Translations under genes and position numbers: made by a program
The notes under the pieces: model-generated
What the model saw: the letters and a program-made list of their open reading frames with translations, nothing else
Told to the model about the DNA's origin: nothing
Database searches by the model: none
Origin: Bradyrhizobium sp. Ash2021
Lineage (GTDB): Bacteria; Pseudomonadota; Alphaproteobacteria; Rhizobiales; Xanthobacteraceae
Reading direction: 5' to 3'
NCBI RefSeq assembly: GCF_031202265.1
Contig: NZ_CP100604.1
Location: 2,524,501-2,588,500 of the forward strand
DNA: 64,000 nucleotides
Shown here: one piece after another, positions 53,089 to 61,841 of the stretch
Layout: each line of letters begins with the position of its first letter
How positions within the stretch are numbered: position 1 is the stretch's first letter

Positions 53089-55185
53089 ATGGATTCAGAG
53101 GTCATGGACGTTCTCGGCGACCGCGTGCTCGAACTCGGGCCGGCGCCTGACGCGGCGGGGCCGTATAAAAACTTCAAGCTCACCCGAGATGCCGACGGTA
53201 TCGCCTGGCTGTTGTTCGACCGCGAGGGCTCAAGCGCCAACACGCTGTCGGCCGATCTGATCGAAGAACTCGACAAGGTGCTGGCGGAGCTGGAAGGCCA
53301 GCGGCCCGCCGGGCTGGTGATCCGTTCCGCGAAAAAGTCCGGTTTCATCGCCGGCGCCGACGTCAACGAATTCCGCGGCGTCACCGATCCGCGCGCCGTC
53401 GAGACGCAAATCGGCCGCGCGCATGCGGTGATTGATCGTCTCGAGGCGCTGCGCGTGCCGACGGTCGCCGTGATCCACGGCTTCTGCCTCGGCGGCGGCC
53501 TCGAAGTGGCGCTGGCCTGCCAGATGCGGATTGCGATCGACGATGCGCGGTTCGGTTTTCCGGAGGTGCTGCTCGGCCTGCATCCCGGCCTCGGCGGTAC
53601 CGTGCGCTTCACGCGCCTGGTCAATCCGATCCAGGCGATGCCCTTGATGCTGACCGGCAAAACCATCGACGCGCGCAAAGCAAAATCGCTGGGGCTGGTC
53701 GATGCGGTGACGCAGGAGCGCCACGTCCGCAATGCCGTCAAGGATGCCGTATTTGGAAGGCTGAAGCGGGCCAGGCCCGGGCTTCTCACGAGCATTTTGA
53801 ATATTGGCCCGGTGCGCGGCTTGCTTGCCTCGCGCATGCGCGCCGAGGCCGGCAACGCCGCTCCGCAGGAGCATTATCCCGCGCCTTACGCGCTGATCGA
53901 TCTCTGGGAGAAGCATGGCGGCGACAAATCCGCGATGCTGAGCGCCGAGAAGACCTCGTTCGCCAATCTGATGGTGACGCCGGCGGCGCAAAACCTGATC
54001 CGGGTGTTTTTTCTGCGCGAGCAGATGAAGAAGCTTGCGGGATCAGGCAACAAGATCGGGCATGTCCACGTCATCGGCGCCGGCGCGATGGGCGGCGACA
54101 TCGCCGCATGGTGCGCCAGCCAGGATATGCGGGTGACGCTCGCCGACATGAAGCCGGAGCCGATCGCGGGTGCGATCAAGCGCGCCGCTGATTTGTTCGG
54201 CAAGATCATGCGCAAACGCACCGATATGCGGGATGCGCTGGATAGGCTGATGCCGGATATGGGCGGCGAGGGCGTTCGCAACGCCGACCTCATCATCGAG
54301 GCCGTGCCGGAAAAGCTGGAGCTGAAGCAAAAAGTCTATGCCGGGTTGGAGCCAAAAATGAAGCCCGGCGCGATCCTGGCGACCAACACCTCGAGCATTC
54401 CGCTGCAGGATTTGCGCACCAGCTTGCAAAAGCCGGAGCGGCTGCTCGGTCTGCACTTCTTCAACCCGGTATCGCGGCTGCAGCTCGTCGAGGTCGTCAG
54501 TCATGACGCCACCGATCCGCAACTATTGAAGGAGGCGCTGGCGTTCGTCGGCGCCATCGACCGGCTGCCGCTGCCGGTGAAGAGCTCGCCCGGTTTTCTG
54601 GTCAACCGCGCGCTGACGCCCTACATGCTGGAGGCGATGGTGATGCTGGACGAGAGGATCGACAAATCGGTCATTGATGCGGCCGCGAAAAAGTTCGGTA
54701 TGCCGATGGGGCCGATCGAGCTCGCCGATCAGGTCGGCCTCGATATCTGCCTGGATGTCGGCGACATGCTGCGCTCGAAATTCGGCGATTCGCTGCCGCC
54801 AACGCCGGCCTGGCTGCGCGAAAAGGTCGCCAGGGGTGAGCTCGGCCGCAAGAGTGGCAAGGGGTTTTACGCATGGAAGGACGGCAAGGCCGACACGATG
54901 CCAGCTTCGCCTTCGACGGCGGAACCGACACCGGAAATGATCGATCGCCTCGTGCTGCCGATGTCGAATGTCTGCGTCGCGGCCTTGCGTGAAGGCATCG
55001 TCGACAATGCCGACGTGGTCGACGGCGCCATGATCTTCGGCACCGGCTATGCGCCGTTCCGCGGCGGTCCCCTGAACTATGCGCGGAGCCGCGGGGTCGA
55101 CAATGTGGTGTCGACGCTGCGCGCGCTGACGGAAAAGTTTGGCGATCGCTTTACCCCTGATGCGGGCTGGGAGACTTTCAAGTGA
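53089..55185 (+). CDS. fadJ: Bifunctional enoyl-CoA hydratase / 3-hydroxyacyl-CoA dehydrogenase (FadJ type)
   Basis: A 698-residue two-domain enzyme. The crotonase domain keeps both hydratase Glu residues (GGGLEVALAC and GFPEVLLGL). The dehydrogenase part has the NAD motif VIGAGAMGGDIAAW, GLHFFNPVSRLQLVEVV with the catalytic His, and RALTPYMLEA. It performs steps two and three of beta-oxidation and would associate with the thiolase upstream. Start ATG 53089 is 2 bp after the FadI stop; an in-frame GTG at 53083 that overlaps it is an alternative. Confidence 0.92.
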   Translation: MDSEVMDVLGDRVLELGPAPDAAGPYKNFKLTRDADGIAWLLFDREGSSANTLSADLIEELDKVLAELEGQRPAGLVIRSAKKSGFIAGADVNEFRGVTDPRAVETQIGRAHAVIDRLEALRVPTVAVIHGFCLGGGLEVALACQMRIAIDDARFGFPEVLLGLHPGLGGTVRFTRLVNPIQAMPLMLTGKTIDARKAKSLGLVDAVTQERHVRNAVKDAVFGRLKRARPGLLTSILNIGPVRGLLASRMRAEAGNAAPQEHYPAPYALIDLWEKHGGDKSAMLSAEKTSFANLMVTPAAQNLIRVFFLREQMKKLAGSGNKIGHVHVIGAGAMGGDIAAWCASQDMRVTLADMKPEPIAGAIKRAADLFGKIMRKRTDMRDALDRLMPDMGGEGVRNADLIIEAVPEKLELKQKVYAGLEPKMKPGAILATNTSSIPLQDLRTSLQKPERLLGLHFFNPVSRLQLVEVVSHDATDPQLLKEALAFVGAIDRLPLPVKSSPGFLVNRALTPYMLEAMVMLDERIDKSVIDAAAKKFGMPMGPIELADQVGLDICLDVGDMLRSKFGDSLPPTPAWLREKVARGELGRKSGKGFYAWKDGKADTMPASPSTAEPTPEMIDRLVLPMSNVCVAALREGIVDNADVVDGAMIFGTGYAPFRGGPLNYARSRGVDNVVSTLRALTEKFGDRFTPDAGWETFK

Positions 55186-55613
55186 CCGATACGCATATAC
55201 ATGCGCCAGAGTGCCTGGAGACCGAACCGCTCGGCGATCTCTGCATCCGCACGCTGGCGATGCCGGCCGACACCAACGCCAACGGCGACATCTTTGGCGG
55301 CTGGCTGCTCAGCCAGATGGATCTCGGCGGCGGCGTGTTCGCCTCCAAGATCGCGAAATCCCGCACGGTCACGGTCGCGATCGAGGCGATGAATTTCCGC
55401 AAAGCGGTTTATGTCGGCGATCTCGTCTCCGTGCACGCCAATCTGGTCCGGGTCGGGCGAACCTCGATCACGGTCCATCTCGAAGCCTGGGTGCTGCGCC
55501 GCAAGGAGATGCTGTCGATCCTGGTCACCGACGGCAATTTCACCTACGTCTCGATCGACGAGCAGGGCCACCCGCAGGCGATCCAGCGGGAGGGCACGCC
55601 GATTTCGGCGTAA
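55182..55613 (+). CDS. YciA-type acyl-CoA thioesterase
   Basis: A 143-residue hotdog-fold thioesterase: MPADTNANGDIFGGWLLSQMDLGGG, AIEAMNFRKAVYVGDLVSV, TYVSIDEQGHPQAI. The Asn-Ala-Asn-Gly-Asp-Ile-Phe-Gly stretch is the active-site helix motif of YciA. Start GTG 55182 overlaps the FadJ TGA (GTGA). It probably releases CoA from medium- or long-chain acyl-CoA and buffers the operon's flux. Confidence 0.92.
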   Translation: MTDTHIHAPECLETEPLGDLCIRTLAMPADTNANGDIFGGWLLSQMDLGGGVFASKIAKSRTVTVAIEAMNFRKAVYVGDLVSVHANLVRVGRTSITVHLEAWVLRRKEMLSILVTDGNFTYVSIDEQGHPQAIQREGTPISA

Positions 55614-55810
55614 CTTGCGCCGTCATCGCTTTCTTGTCTTCCAAATATTCCTTGCTACGAAAAGCCCTGCGCCAATTCGGACCTGTTGCGGGGGCCCGAC
55701 TTGCCAATGATGCTGTCAAAGTCTCTAAGTTACGCGCTGAAAGCGTACGACCGCGGAGCTGGCGCGCCGCAGCGCGCAACGACGACAAAAATCATTCGGG
55801 AGAAAACCAT

Positions 55811-56380
55811 ATGCGACTGACAGCCCCGCGCGTCTTGCCCGCCGCGCCCGAAAGCTGGACCGAGGAACAGCGCGCGATCGTGGAGCCGATGCAGGCGCGC
55901 GGTCCGGTCCTCAATATCTTCGGCACCCTGCTCAACCATCCCGTGGCGGCCAAGGCCTTCCTCGTCTGGGGCGGTTATATCCTGAGTCGCAAGTGCACTT
56001 TGCCGCCGCGCGAGCGCGAAATCGTGATCCTTCGCACCGGTTTCCTCTGTCGCTCCGGCTATGAATGGACCCAGCATGTGCCGATCGCGCGGCGTGCCGG
56101 TCTGACTGATGACGAGATCGCCCGGATCAAGCTCGGCGCCGACGTACCCGGCTGGAGCCAGCCCGATGCGGCCTTGTTGCGGGCGACCGACGATCTGCAT
56201 CGCGAGCAGTTCGTCACCGAACCGGTCTGGGCGGAGCTGGCGCGGCACTTTGAGGAACGCCAGCGCATGGACGTCGTCTTCACGGCAGGCCAGTACACCC
56301 AGGTCTCGATGATGCTCAACAGTTTTGGCGTTCAGCTCGACGAAGGCCAGGTGCTGGATCCGGATCTGAAGGGATTTTGA
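55811..56380 (+). CDS. Carboxymuconolactone decarboxylase (CMD) family protein, first
   Basis: A 189-residue AhpD/CMD-like helical protein: NIFGTLLNHPVAAKAFLVWGGYILSRKCTLPPREREIVILRTG, then CRSGYEWTQHVPIARRAGLTD, with the family ExxxxxHxxxAxxxG-like block. A single Cys at CRSGYEW stands where AhpD has CxxC, so alkylhydroperoxidase activity is doubtful. GGGAGA precedes ATG 55811. The 197 bp after the thioesterase have no gene, and promoter boxes there are weak. One base separates it from the SDR. Confidence 0.85.
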   Translation: MRLTAPRVLPAAPESWTEEQRAIVEPMQARGPVLNIFGTLLNHPVAAKAFLVWGGYILSRKCTLPPREREIVILRTGFLCRSGYEWTQHVPIARRAGLTDDEIARIKLGADVPGWSQPDAALLRATDDLHREQFVTEPVWAELARHFEERQRMDVVFTAGQYTQVSMMLNSFGVQLDEGQVLDPDLKGF

Positions 56381-56381
56381 A

Positions 56382-57185
56382 ATGAGCGGTCGTCTGCAGG
56401 GCAAGATCGCCATCATCGCCGGCGCAGGCCAATCGGCCGGCGAAACCATCGGCAATGGCCGGGCCATGGCGGTGCTGTTCGCCCGCCACGGTGCGCAGGT
56501 TCTGTGCGTCGATCGTGACCTGGCAAGCGCTGTGGAAACGGTTGCCATGATTGCCGAAGAAGGCGGGAGTGCTGCGCCGTTTCAGGCTGACGTTTCGCGC
56601 GACGCCGGCTGCGCAGCTGTGATCGCCGAGGCAAAATCGCGCTGGGGACGGATCGATATCCTGGTCAACAATGTCGGTATTGGTGGCGGCGGCGACGGCC
56701 CCGCCCACCGAGCCGCCGAGCAGGCCTTTGACCGCATCCTCAACGTCAATCTGAAGTCCGCGTGGATGACGATCAAGCACGTCATTCCGATCATGCGCGA
56801 GCAGGGCGGCGGATCCATCATCAACATCTCGTCGCTGGCCTCGCTCTCTGGCAGCAATCAGGTGGCGTACGAGGTTTCCAAAGCCGGAATGAACCGGCTC
56901 ACCACCAGTGTCGCCAACGCCAATGCCAGCCACGGCGTGCGTTGCAACGCCGTGCTGCCGGGCCTGATGGACACGCCGATGGCCATTTCCGGGATCGCCG
57001 CGGGGATCGGCTCGACGACGTCAGCGGTGCGCGAAGCGCGCAACGCCCGTGTACCTCTGCGCGGCAAGATGGGAACCGCCTGGGACACGGCCCACGCCGC
57101 TCTATTTCTAGCTTCCGACGAAGCCAATTTCATCACCGGCGTGCTGTTGCCGGTCGACGGCGGGATGGCGGCACGCGTCGGCTGA
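56382..57185 (+). CDS. Short-chain dehydrogenase/reductase
   Basis: A 267-residue SDR. The cofactor loop is IAGAGQSAGETIGNGRAMAV, an expanded TGxxxGxG region. NNVG (residues ~97-100), the catalytic Ser in IINISSLASLSG, and Tyr/Lys in VAYEVSKAGM are present. The C-terminus ITGVLLPVDGGMAARVG is typical. It is one base after the CMD gene, so they form a two-gene unit, perhaps acting on a lactone or keto intermediate. Confidence 0.92.
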   Translation: MSGRLQGKIAIIAGAGQSAGETIGNGRAMAVLFARHGAQVLCVDRDLASAVETVAMIAEEGGSAAPFQADVSRDAGCAAVIAEAKSRWGRIDILVNNVGIGGGGDGPAHRAAEQAFDRILNVNLKSAWMTIKHVIPIMREQGGGSIINISSLASLSGSNQVAYEVSKAGMNRLTTSVANANASHGVRCNAVLPGLMDTPMAISGIAAGIGSTTSAVREARNARVPLRGKMGTAWDTAHAALFLASDEANFITGVLLPVDGGMAARVG

Positions 57186-57221
57186 CGATGCTCCGGCGCC
57201 AATCTGCCAATTGAGCCCGGT

Positions 57222-57608
57222 CTACTTCTTGTCGGCCGCCGCGAACACCTCCCTGCAGGCCGCCACGCCGTTGATGGCTGCGGCAACGCCGACATAAGGC
57301 ACGAGCTGCATCATGATCTCGACCAGTTCCTCGCGGGTGACGCCGCATCGCAGAGCGCCGCCGATATGGGTGCGTAATTGTGGCGCCGCGGTGCCGAGGG
57401 TCGCCAGTGCCGCCAAGGTGACGATCTGGCGCGTGCGCGAGTCGAGCACCTCGCTTTGATAGATTTCGCCGTAGATGGTCTCCAGCACATAGGTCGCGAG
57501 CTGCGGCGCCACGTCGCCCAGCGACCGGTCGACCTGGTCCGGTGTTTGCCCGAGGATTTCACCGAGTTTTTGTGCGCCGCGAGCGCGACGCTCCGGGTCT
57601 GACGTCAT
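57222..57608 (-). CDS. Carboxymuconolactone decarboxylase family protein, second
   Basis: A 128-residue CMD-domain protein: LATYVLETIYGEIYQSEVLDSRTRQIVTLAALATLG, then LRTHIGGALRCGVTREELVEIMMQLVPYVGVAAAINGV, the PcaC-like helical pattern. It carries one Cys and no CxxC. It is convergent with the SDR and divergent from the Bug-receptor gene. Function not specific; it may act in protocatechuate-like degradation. Confidence 0.9.
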   Translation of the reverse strand: MTSDPERRARGAQKLGEILGQTPDQVDRSLGDVAPQLATYVLETIYGEIYQSEVLDSRTRQIVTLAALATLGTAAPQLRTHIGGALRCGVTREELVEIMMQLVPYVGVAAAINGVAACREVFAAADKK

Positions 57609-57747
57609 CGTAGCTTCCTTCTCTTTCCGGTCGCACTAAAGTAGCGCTTGCAGGCGGGTTGGCCTTACGCGCTGAATGCTCCATGCTGTAGGGCCGGCAT
57701 CGATAAGCGTCAATCAAGCCAGGTTCGTCGTGCGCATCGGGGGGGAT

Positions 57748-58716
57748 ATGTTCAGCCGCTGCCTTAGGGCGCTGGCGCTTTGCGCAGTCGCCGCGATGTT
57801 CTCGGCCTCGGCCATGGCGCAGACCTATCCCGCACAACCGATCAAGGTCTTGATCGGATTTGGTCCGGGCTCCGCCGCGGATGTGCTGGCGCGGCTGGTC
57901 GGCAAACAGATGGAGGCCAGCCTCGGTCAACCCCTCGTGGTCGAGAACCGCCCCGGCAACAGCAGCATGATCGCGGCCGAAACGGTGATGCGCGCGCCGG
58001 CCGACGGTTACACGTTGTTCATGGCGACGATCGCCAACACGCTCAACCCGGCGGAGACCAAATCGAATTTCAACCTCGGGCGGGACCTGGCACCGATCAC
58101 GCTGCTCGGCACCGTTCCGAACGTGCTGGTGGCGCATCCGTCGGTACCGGCCAATAATCTGCAGGAGCTGATTGCGCTGGCGAAGAGCAAGCCCGATACC
58201 CTGACGTTCGGCTCCTCCGGCTATGCCACGGCAAGCTACATGGCGGCCGAACTGTTCAACGCCAAGGCGGGCACCCATATCGTGATGGTGCCCTATCAGG
58301 GCGGCAGCAACCAGGCGCTCTCGGACCTGCTCTCGGGCCGCATTACGCTGATGTTCAACGTCGCCGCGACGCTGGCGCCGCATGTCGAGGCCGGCAAGCT
58401 GAAGGCATTCGCGGTGGCGCAATCGAAGCGCGCATCGATCATGCCCGAAGTCCCGACGCTGAACGAGGCGGGAATGACGGGCTACGACGCCGGAATCTGG
58501 ATCGGACTGCTCGCGCCGGCTGGAACGCCGCCGGCGATCATCGAAAAACTGTCGGCGGCGGCCAACGAAGCGTTGAAGACCGAAGATGTTCGCACCGCGC
58601 TGAAGCGGCAGGGCACCGACCCCGTGGGCGGCACGCCGAAGGAGTTTTCCGACTTCATCCGCGCCGATATCGAAAAATGGGTCGCGGTCCTCGCGTCGGC
58701 CGGCGCGAAGAAGTGA
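57748..58716 (+). CDS. Tripartite tricarboxylate transporter substrate receptor (Bug family)
   Basis: A 322-residue periplasmic binding protein with a signal peptide (ending SAMAQT). The Bug signature is clear: YPAQPIKVLIGFGPGSAADVLARL, VVENRPGNSSMIAAETVMRAPADGYTL, PYQGGSNQALSDLLSG and a C-terminal FIRADIEKWVAV. GGGGGG precedes the ATG at 57748. No TctA/TctB membrane genes are adjacent, so it may be an orphan receptor or sensor. Confidence 0.92.
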   Translation: MFSRCLRALALCAVAAMFSASAMAQTYPAQPIKVLIGFGPGSAADVLARLVGKQMEASLGQPLVVENRPGNSSMIAAETVMRAPADGYTLFMATIANTLNPAETKSNFNLGRDLAPITLLGTVPNVLVAHPSVPANNLQELIALAKSKPDTLTFGSSGYATASYMAAELFNAKAGTHIVMVPYQGGSNQALSDLLSGRITLMFNVAATLAPHVEAGKLKAFAVAQSKRASIMPEVPTLNEAGMTGYDAGIWIGLLAPAGTPPAIIEKLSAAANEALKTEDVRTALKRQGTDPVGGTPKEFSDFIRADIEKWVAVLASAGAKK

Positions 58717-58767
58717 GAGCGCACGTTGTACCATGCGTGGCTTGCGTTGGATCTTGGCGAGGGCGAT

Positions 58768-59529
58768 CTACGCCAGCCGTTGACGGTCGGCTTCCCCGGC
58801 ATCGTATAGTTCGACGGGCGTCGCGAGCCCCTTCAGGTCGTACTTCGTTCCGTCGCGGTTGACCATATCCTGATCACACCGGTCCCGCACCGCACCCGTG
58901 ACCAAAATCTGTCCGGCGCGGGCAACCGACTGGGCGCGGGCAGCGGTGTTCACGACCGTGCCGATCGCGGTGAGATCGCGATGCGACTGACCGAATTCAC
59001 CGAAGCTGACCTTGCCGCTTGAGATGCCGATGCCGATGCAGAGGCTGTCCTCGCCGATGTCGAGACCCTCGACCAGCTCGGTACGCCGGGCGCGCCAGCG
59101 GCGCTGGATTTGCCGCGCGACGCGCACCGCCTGCGCCGCGTGATCGTCTTGCCGGATCGGAAAATTGAAGACCGCCATGATGGCGTCGCCGAGCGTCTTG
59201 TTCAGCAGTCCGTCGTGCTGCCAGATCGCTTCGGCGCACTCATCGTAGAAGGCGTCGAGCGTCGAGTTCATCTCGCTCGAAGCCAGCGACTGGGACGCGG
59301 CCGTATAGCCCCGTAAGTCCGCGAACAGCACCGTTGCGTCGATAGTGACGTTGCGGGCCTTCATGATCCGCGTAAAGGCCAGTTCGCAGAATGTGCAGGT
59401 GTTCGGATTCATCCGGCTTGGCCGCAGGCCGACCATTCGATAGGGGATGGAGAGAGGACCGCGCAACAGCACCGGGAGATGCAGATTTTGCCAGCACCCC
59501 TTGCAGATCATTGAATGGTGCCGGTGCAT
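58768..59529 (-). CDS. Class III adenylate/guanylate cyclase with N-terminal CxxC pairs
   Basis: A 253-residue protein. Cys 9, 12, 45 and 48 form two CxxC pairs (MICKGCW and NTCTFCEL), a likely zinc or redox site. The catalytic domain has the metal Asp in LFADLRGYTAASQSL, NKTLGDAIMAVFNFP, and GIGISSGKVSFGEFGQSHRDLTAIGTVVNTAARAQS, so the core metal- and transition-state residues appear intact. ATG 59529 has GGGAG at good spacing; an upstream TTG 59592 also has AGAGGGG and would add 21 residues. No membrane span is present. It is monocistronic. Confidence 0.85.
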   Translation of the reverse strand: MHRHHSMICKGCWQNLHLPVLLRGPLSIPYRMVGLRPSRMNPNTCTFCELAFTRIMKARNVTIDATVLFADLRGYTAASQSLASSEMNSTLDAFYDECAEAIWQHDGLLNKTLGDAIMAVFNFPIRQDDHAAQAVRVARQIQRRWRARRTELVEGLDIGEDSLCIGIGISSGKVSFGEFGQSHRDLTAIGTVVNTAARAQSVARAGQILVTGAVRDRCDQDMVNRDGTKYDLKGLATPVELYDAGEADRQRLA

Positions 59530-59759
59530 CGGATCGCTCCCGCAGCCTGCCGATCGTGCCGTCCACAATGAACCTCGCTTGGGCCACGTCAATATCCCCT
59601 CTGGGTCAAAATAGCCGGCTTTGGGCCATCGCCAGCTGTCAGCAGCCGGGTCGCGCCACTTCCGTATCCCGATCGGCGCTGTTACGTTGCCTCCCGCAAA
59701 CAGAGGCAGGCGCAGGGCGGCATCGATCGTTCGGCGAAGTGTGGGAAGGAGACGTAACG

Positions 59760-60137
59760 ATGTTTTCGCACGTGATGATCGGAACCAACGATTTGGACAA
59801 GGCCAAGTTGTTCTATGATGCGTTGCTGGGTACGCTCGGCGTGCCCCCGGGCAGGGTCGACCGCTACCGGATTTTCTACCGCACCAAGACCGGTACCTTC
59901 TCGGTGACGAAGCCGATCGATGGCAAGGCTGCGACCCCTGCCAATGGCGGCACCATCGGTTTTGCCGCAGCCTCCGCCGAGCAAGCCGATGCGTGGCATG
60001 CGGCTGGCCTCGCCCATGGCGGCAAGACCTGCGAAGAGCCGCCCGGCATTCGCGAAGGCGGCGGCGTCAAACTCTACATTGCCTATTTGCGTGATCCGGA
60101 CGGCAACAAGCTCTGCGCCTTGCACCGGGTGGAGTGA
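59760..60137 (+). CDS. VOC family (glyoxalase/bleomycin-resistance-like) protein
   Basis: A 125-residue vicinal-oxygen-chelate protein: SHVMIGTNDLDKAKLFYDALLGTLG at the N-terminal beta-alpha-beta, FSVTKPIDGKAA in the middle, and YIAYLRDPDGNKLCALHR at the end. The His and Glu metal positions (SHVMIG and similar) are partly present. AAGGAG precedes the ATG. It could be a lactoylglutathione-lyase-like or binding protein. Confidence 0.88.
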   Translation: MFSHVMIGTNDLDKAKLFYDALLGTLGVPPGRVDRYRIFYRTKTGTFSVTKPIDGKAATPANGGTIGFAAASAEQADAWHAAGLAHGGKTCEEPPGIREGGGVKLYIAYLRDPDGNKLCALHRVE

Positions 60138-60155
60138 ACGCCGCGGGCCTGGTCA

Positions 60156-60195
60156 CCTCGCCCCGCTTGCGGGCCCCGCGAAGAGCGGGGAGAGG
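60156..60195. terminator. CTCGCCCCGCTT-type hairpin between convergent genes
   Basis: CCTCGCCCCGCT and AGCGGGGAGAGG form a 12-position stem with one mismatch and a 16-nt loop. The sequence is a shortened relative of the element at 24038. It could act as a terminator between the VOC and crotonase genes. Confidence 0.55.
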
Positions 60196-60218
60196 CAGAC
60201 CACCGAACTCATCGCGCC

Positions 60219-60962
60219 TTAGCGCCCCTTGAACGCCGCCTTGCGCTTTTCCTTTACCGCCAGCCTTGCTTCCTCCGCGTCCTCGCTTTCCTTGACCTCG
60301 TGGAGCGTGCGCTGGGCCCGGCCGGATTGTTCGGACGGTCCCTGCGCCAAAACGCCTTCCGTGACAAAGCGCTTCAAGGTCTTCAGCACCAGCGGCGAGA
60401 ACTCGGCCATTTCGCGCGCCATCTTCAGCGCGACCGGGACCTGCTGTCCGGCCGGAACCACCTCGTTGACGAGGCCGATGGCGTAGCCGCGCTGCGGATC
60501 GAGGACGCGGCACAGCAGCATCATTTCCATCGCGATCTTGTGCGGAATGCGCGCCGCGAGGCCGGCAATCAGGCCACCGGTAAAACCCAGTCGCGCTTCG
60601 GGATAGGAGAATTTGGCGTTCTCCGCCGCCACCGTGAGGTCGCACATCATCGAGAGCACCAGCGCGCCGCCGACGCACCAGCCGCCGACCGCGGAAACAA
60701 TCGGTTTGGTGGTCTCAAAGCCGACGGTCGGAATGCAGCGCCACAGTTCCGGAAAATTGCCGGTGTCGGCGCCGCCGGAAAATGCTTCGTTGCCGGCGCC
60801 GGTCACCACCGCGGCCTTCTGCGTCGGCGAGCGCTCGAAATCGACAAATGCCTTTTGCAGCATCAGCGCCGTCTCGGCGCAAATCGCGTTGCGGCGTTCC
60901 GGCCGGTTGATCGTGATCAGCGTGGTGCCGTCGGTGTAGTTCTCGACCAGGACCTTTTGCAT
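60219..60962 (-). CDS. Crotonase-family (enoyl-CoA hydratase-like) protein
   Basis: A 247-residue crotonase. The oxyanion hole NEAFSGGADTGNF and GGALVLSMMCDLTVAAENAKF are visible. Of the two hydratase Glu residues, the first position (GGxxE) is Val (GGALVLSM) while the second is kept in FSYPEARLGF. Simple hydratase activity is therefore doubtful; an isomerase, hydrolase or lyase role is more likely. AAGGAAG precedes ATG 60962. Confidence 0.88.
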   Translation of the reverse strand: MQKVLVENYTDGTTLITINRPERRNAICAETALMLQKAFVDFERSPTQKAAVVTGAGNEAFSGGADTGNFPELWRCIPTVGFETTKPIVSAVGGWCVGGALVLSMMCDLTVAAENAKFSYPEARLGFTGGLIAGLAARIPHKIAMEMMLLCRVLDPQRGYAIGLVNEVVPAGQQVPVALKMAREMAEFSPLVLKTLKRFVTEGVLAQGPSEQSGRAQRTLHEVKESEDAEEARLAVKEKRKAAFKGR

Positions 60963-61249
60963 GGTTCTTCCTTTTTCAATGGACATACAGCAGACGAGAC
61001 GAGATCGTTGGCGCAACCAGCAAAGCCGTCGCCGCGATGGCGAGCCTTTCCTTGATCATATACTTGGGCGCGCTAGTCTGGCCAATATCGATGCCGCCCG
61101 CGGGGCGGGTATGTTTGCCGCAGCCGGTGCTGTTCAGCTCTTGCAGCGCCATTTGATCCACCGGCTGACCGCGGGAGCGGTCAAGGGGCGGGGCGCGTCC
61201 GCGCCTTCCAAACAATTGGGACGGTACCGCTGGCGCCAAGGCTGCCGGA
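60963..61249. other. Intergenic region without a supportable gene
   Basis: Frames are open on both strands but none has a recognisable family, good codon pattern or RBS. No repeat or terminator was found. Confidence 0.5.
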
Positions 61250-61693
61250 TCAAATCCTGGACAGTCCGCGCGCAAAGGGATTCCGTGCACGGGATCGGCT
61301 ATCGGAGTCCTTCGGCAATTTGTCTGCGTCGAAATTCAATGCCGCGCGTTTTCGAGCCGGCTCAGGCGACGCATCCTGGCCAAGGAAAAGCGTGGCCTCG
61401 AAGGTCACGTCCGGCGCCTGTAGGGCCGTTCCCCGGCACGAAGCCGTCATGCCATTGACTTTCCCCGTCAACCTCACTTCGACCTCGTCGATGCCGAAAA
61501 CAGTGGGTGGGCCCGCGGCATGCCTTCTGGTCGTCAGCGCTGCGGTGAATCGATCGTCATCGACTTCGTACGAGCCACTGTAGGTGAATATGCTGTCGCC
61601 ACCCGATATCCTGCCATTTGCAAGATTCACGATGCCGGTGCCTTCGCCTTGCGAAGTCCTGAACCAGGCAGCGTATCGGCCATCTCTGAGCAT
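61250..61693 (-). CDS. GrlR-like small protein
   Basis: A 147-residue protein beginning MLRDGRYAAWFRTSQGEGTGIVNLANGRISGGDSIFTYSGSYEVD, the strand pattern of the GrlR-type regulatory beta-barrel that is widespread outside type III secretion loci in rhizobia. EVEVRLTGKVNGMTASCRGTALQAPDVTFEATLFL completes the fold. The C-terminal ~35 residues (KLPKDSDSRSRARNPFARG) look like an unrelated extension. No secretion genes are nearby, so a role in T3SS is not implied. Confidence 0.75.
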   Translation of the reverse strand: MLRDGRYAAWFRTSQGEGTGIVNLANGRISGGDSIFTYSGSYEVDDDRFTAALTTRRHAAGPPTVFGIDEVEVRLTGKVNGMTASCRGTALQAPDVTFEATLFLGQDASPEPARKRAALNFDADKLPKDSDSRSRARNPFARGLSRI

Positions 61694-61841
61694 GCAAAAC
61701 TCTCACATAGAGAGAACTAACGGTTGGTGCTGACTAAAGGTCGGTGCCTTCGACGGCTACCGCGGCGTCGCGCAATAGTTAACGCCTTGGAAAAGACGAA
61801 CGAGAAATTGTAGCCGTCCCAAAATATGCGAGGCTTGGGTT

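Noticed and set aside
60961..61458. A 165-codon plus-strand frame after the crotonase gene.
   Set aside because: No domain, Arg-rich, partly antisense to the GrlR-like gene, and no RBS.
61250..61693. A GrlR-like gene as evidence of a type III secretion system.
   Set aside because: No secretion genes are in the window, and the family is common outside T3SS loci.
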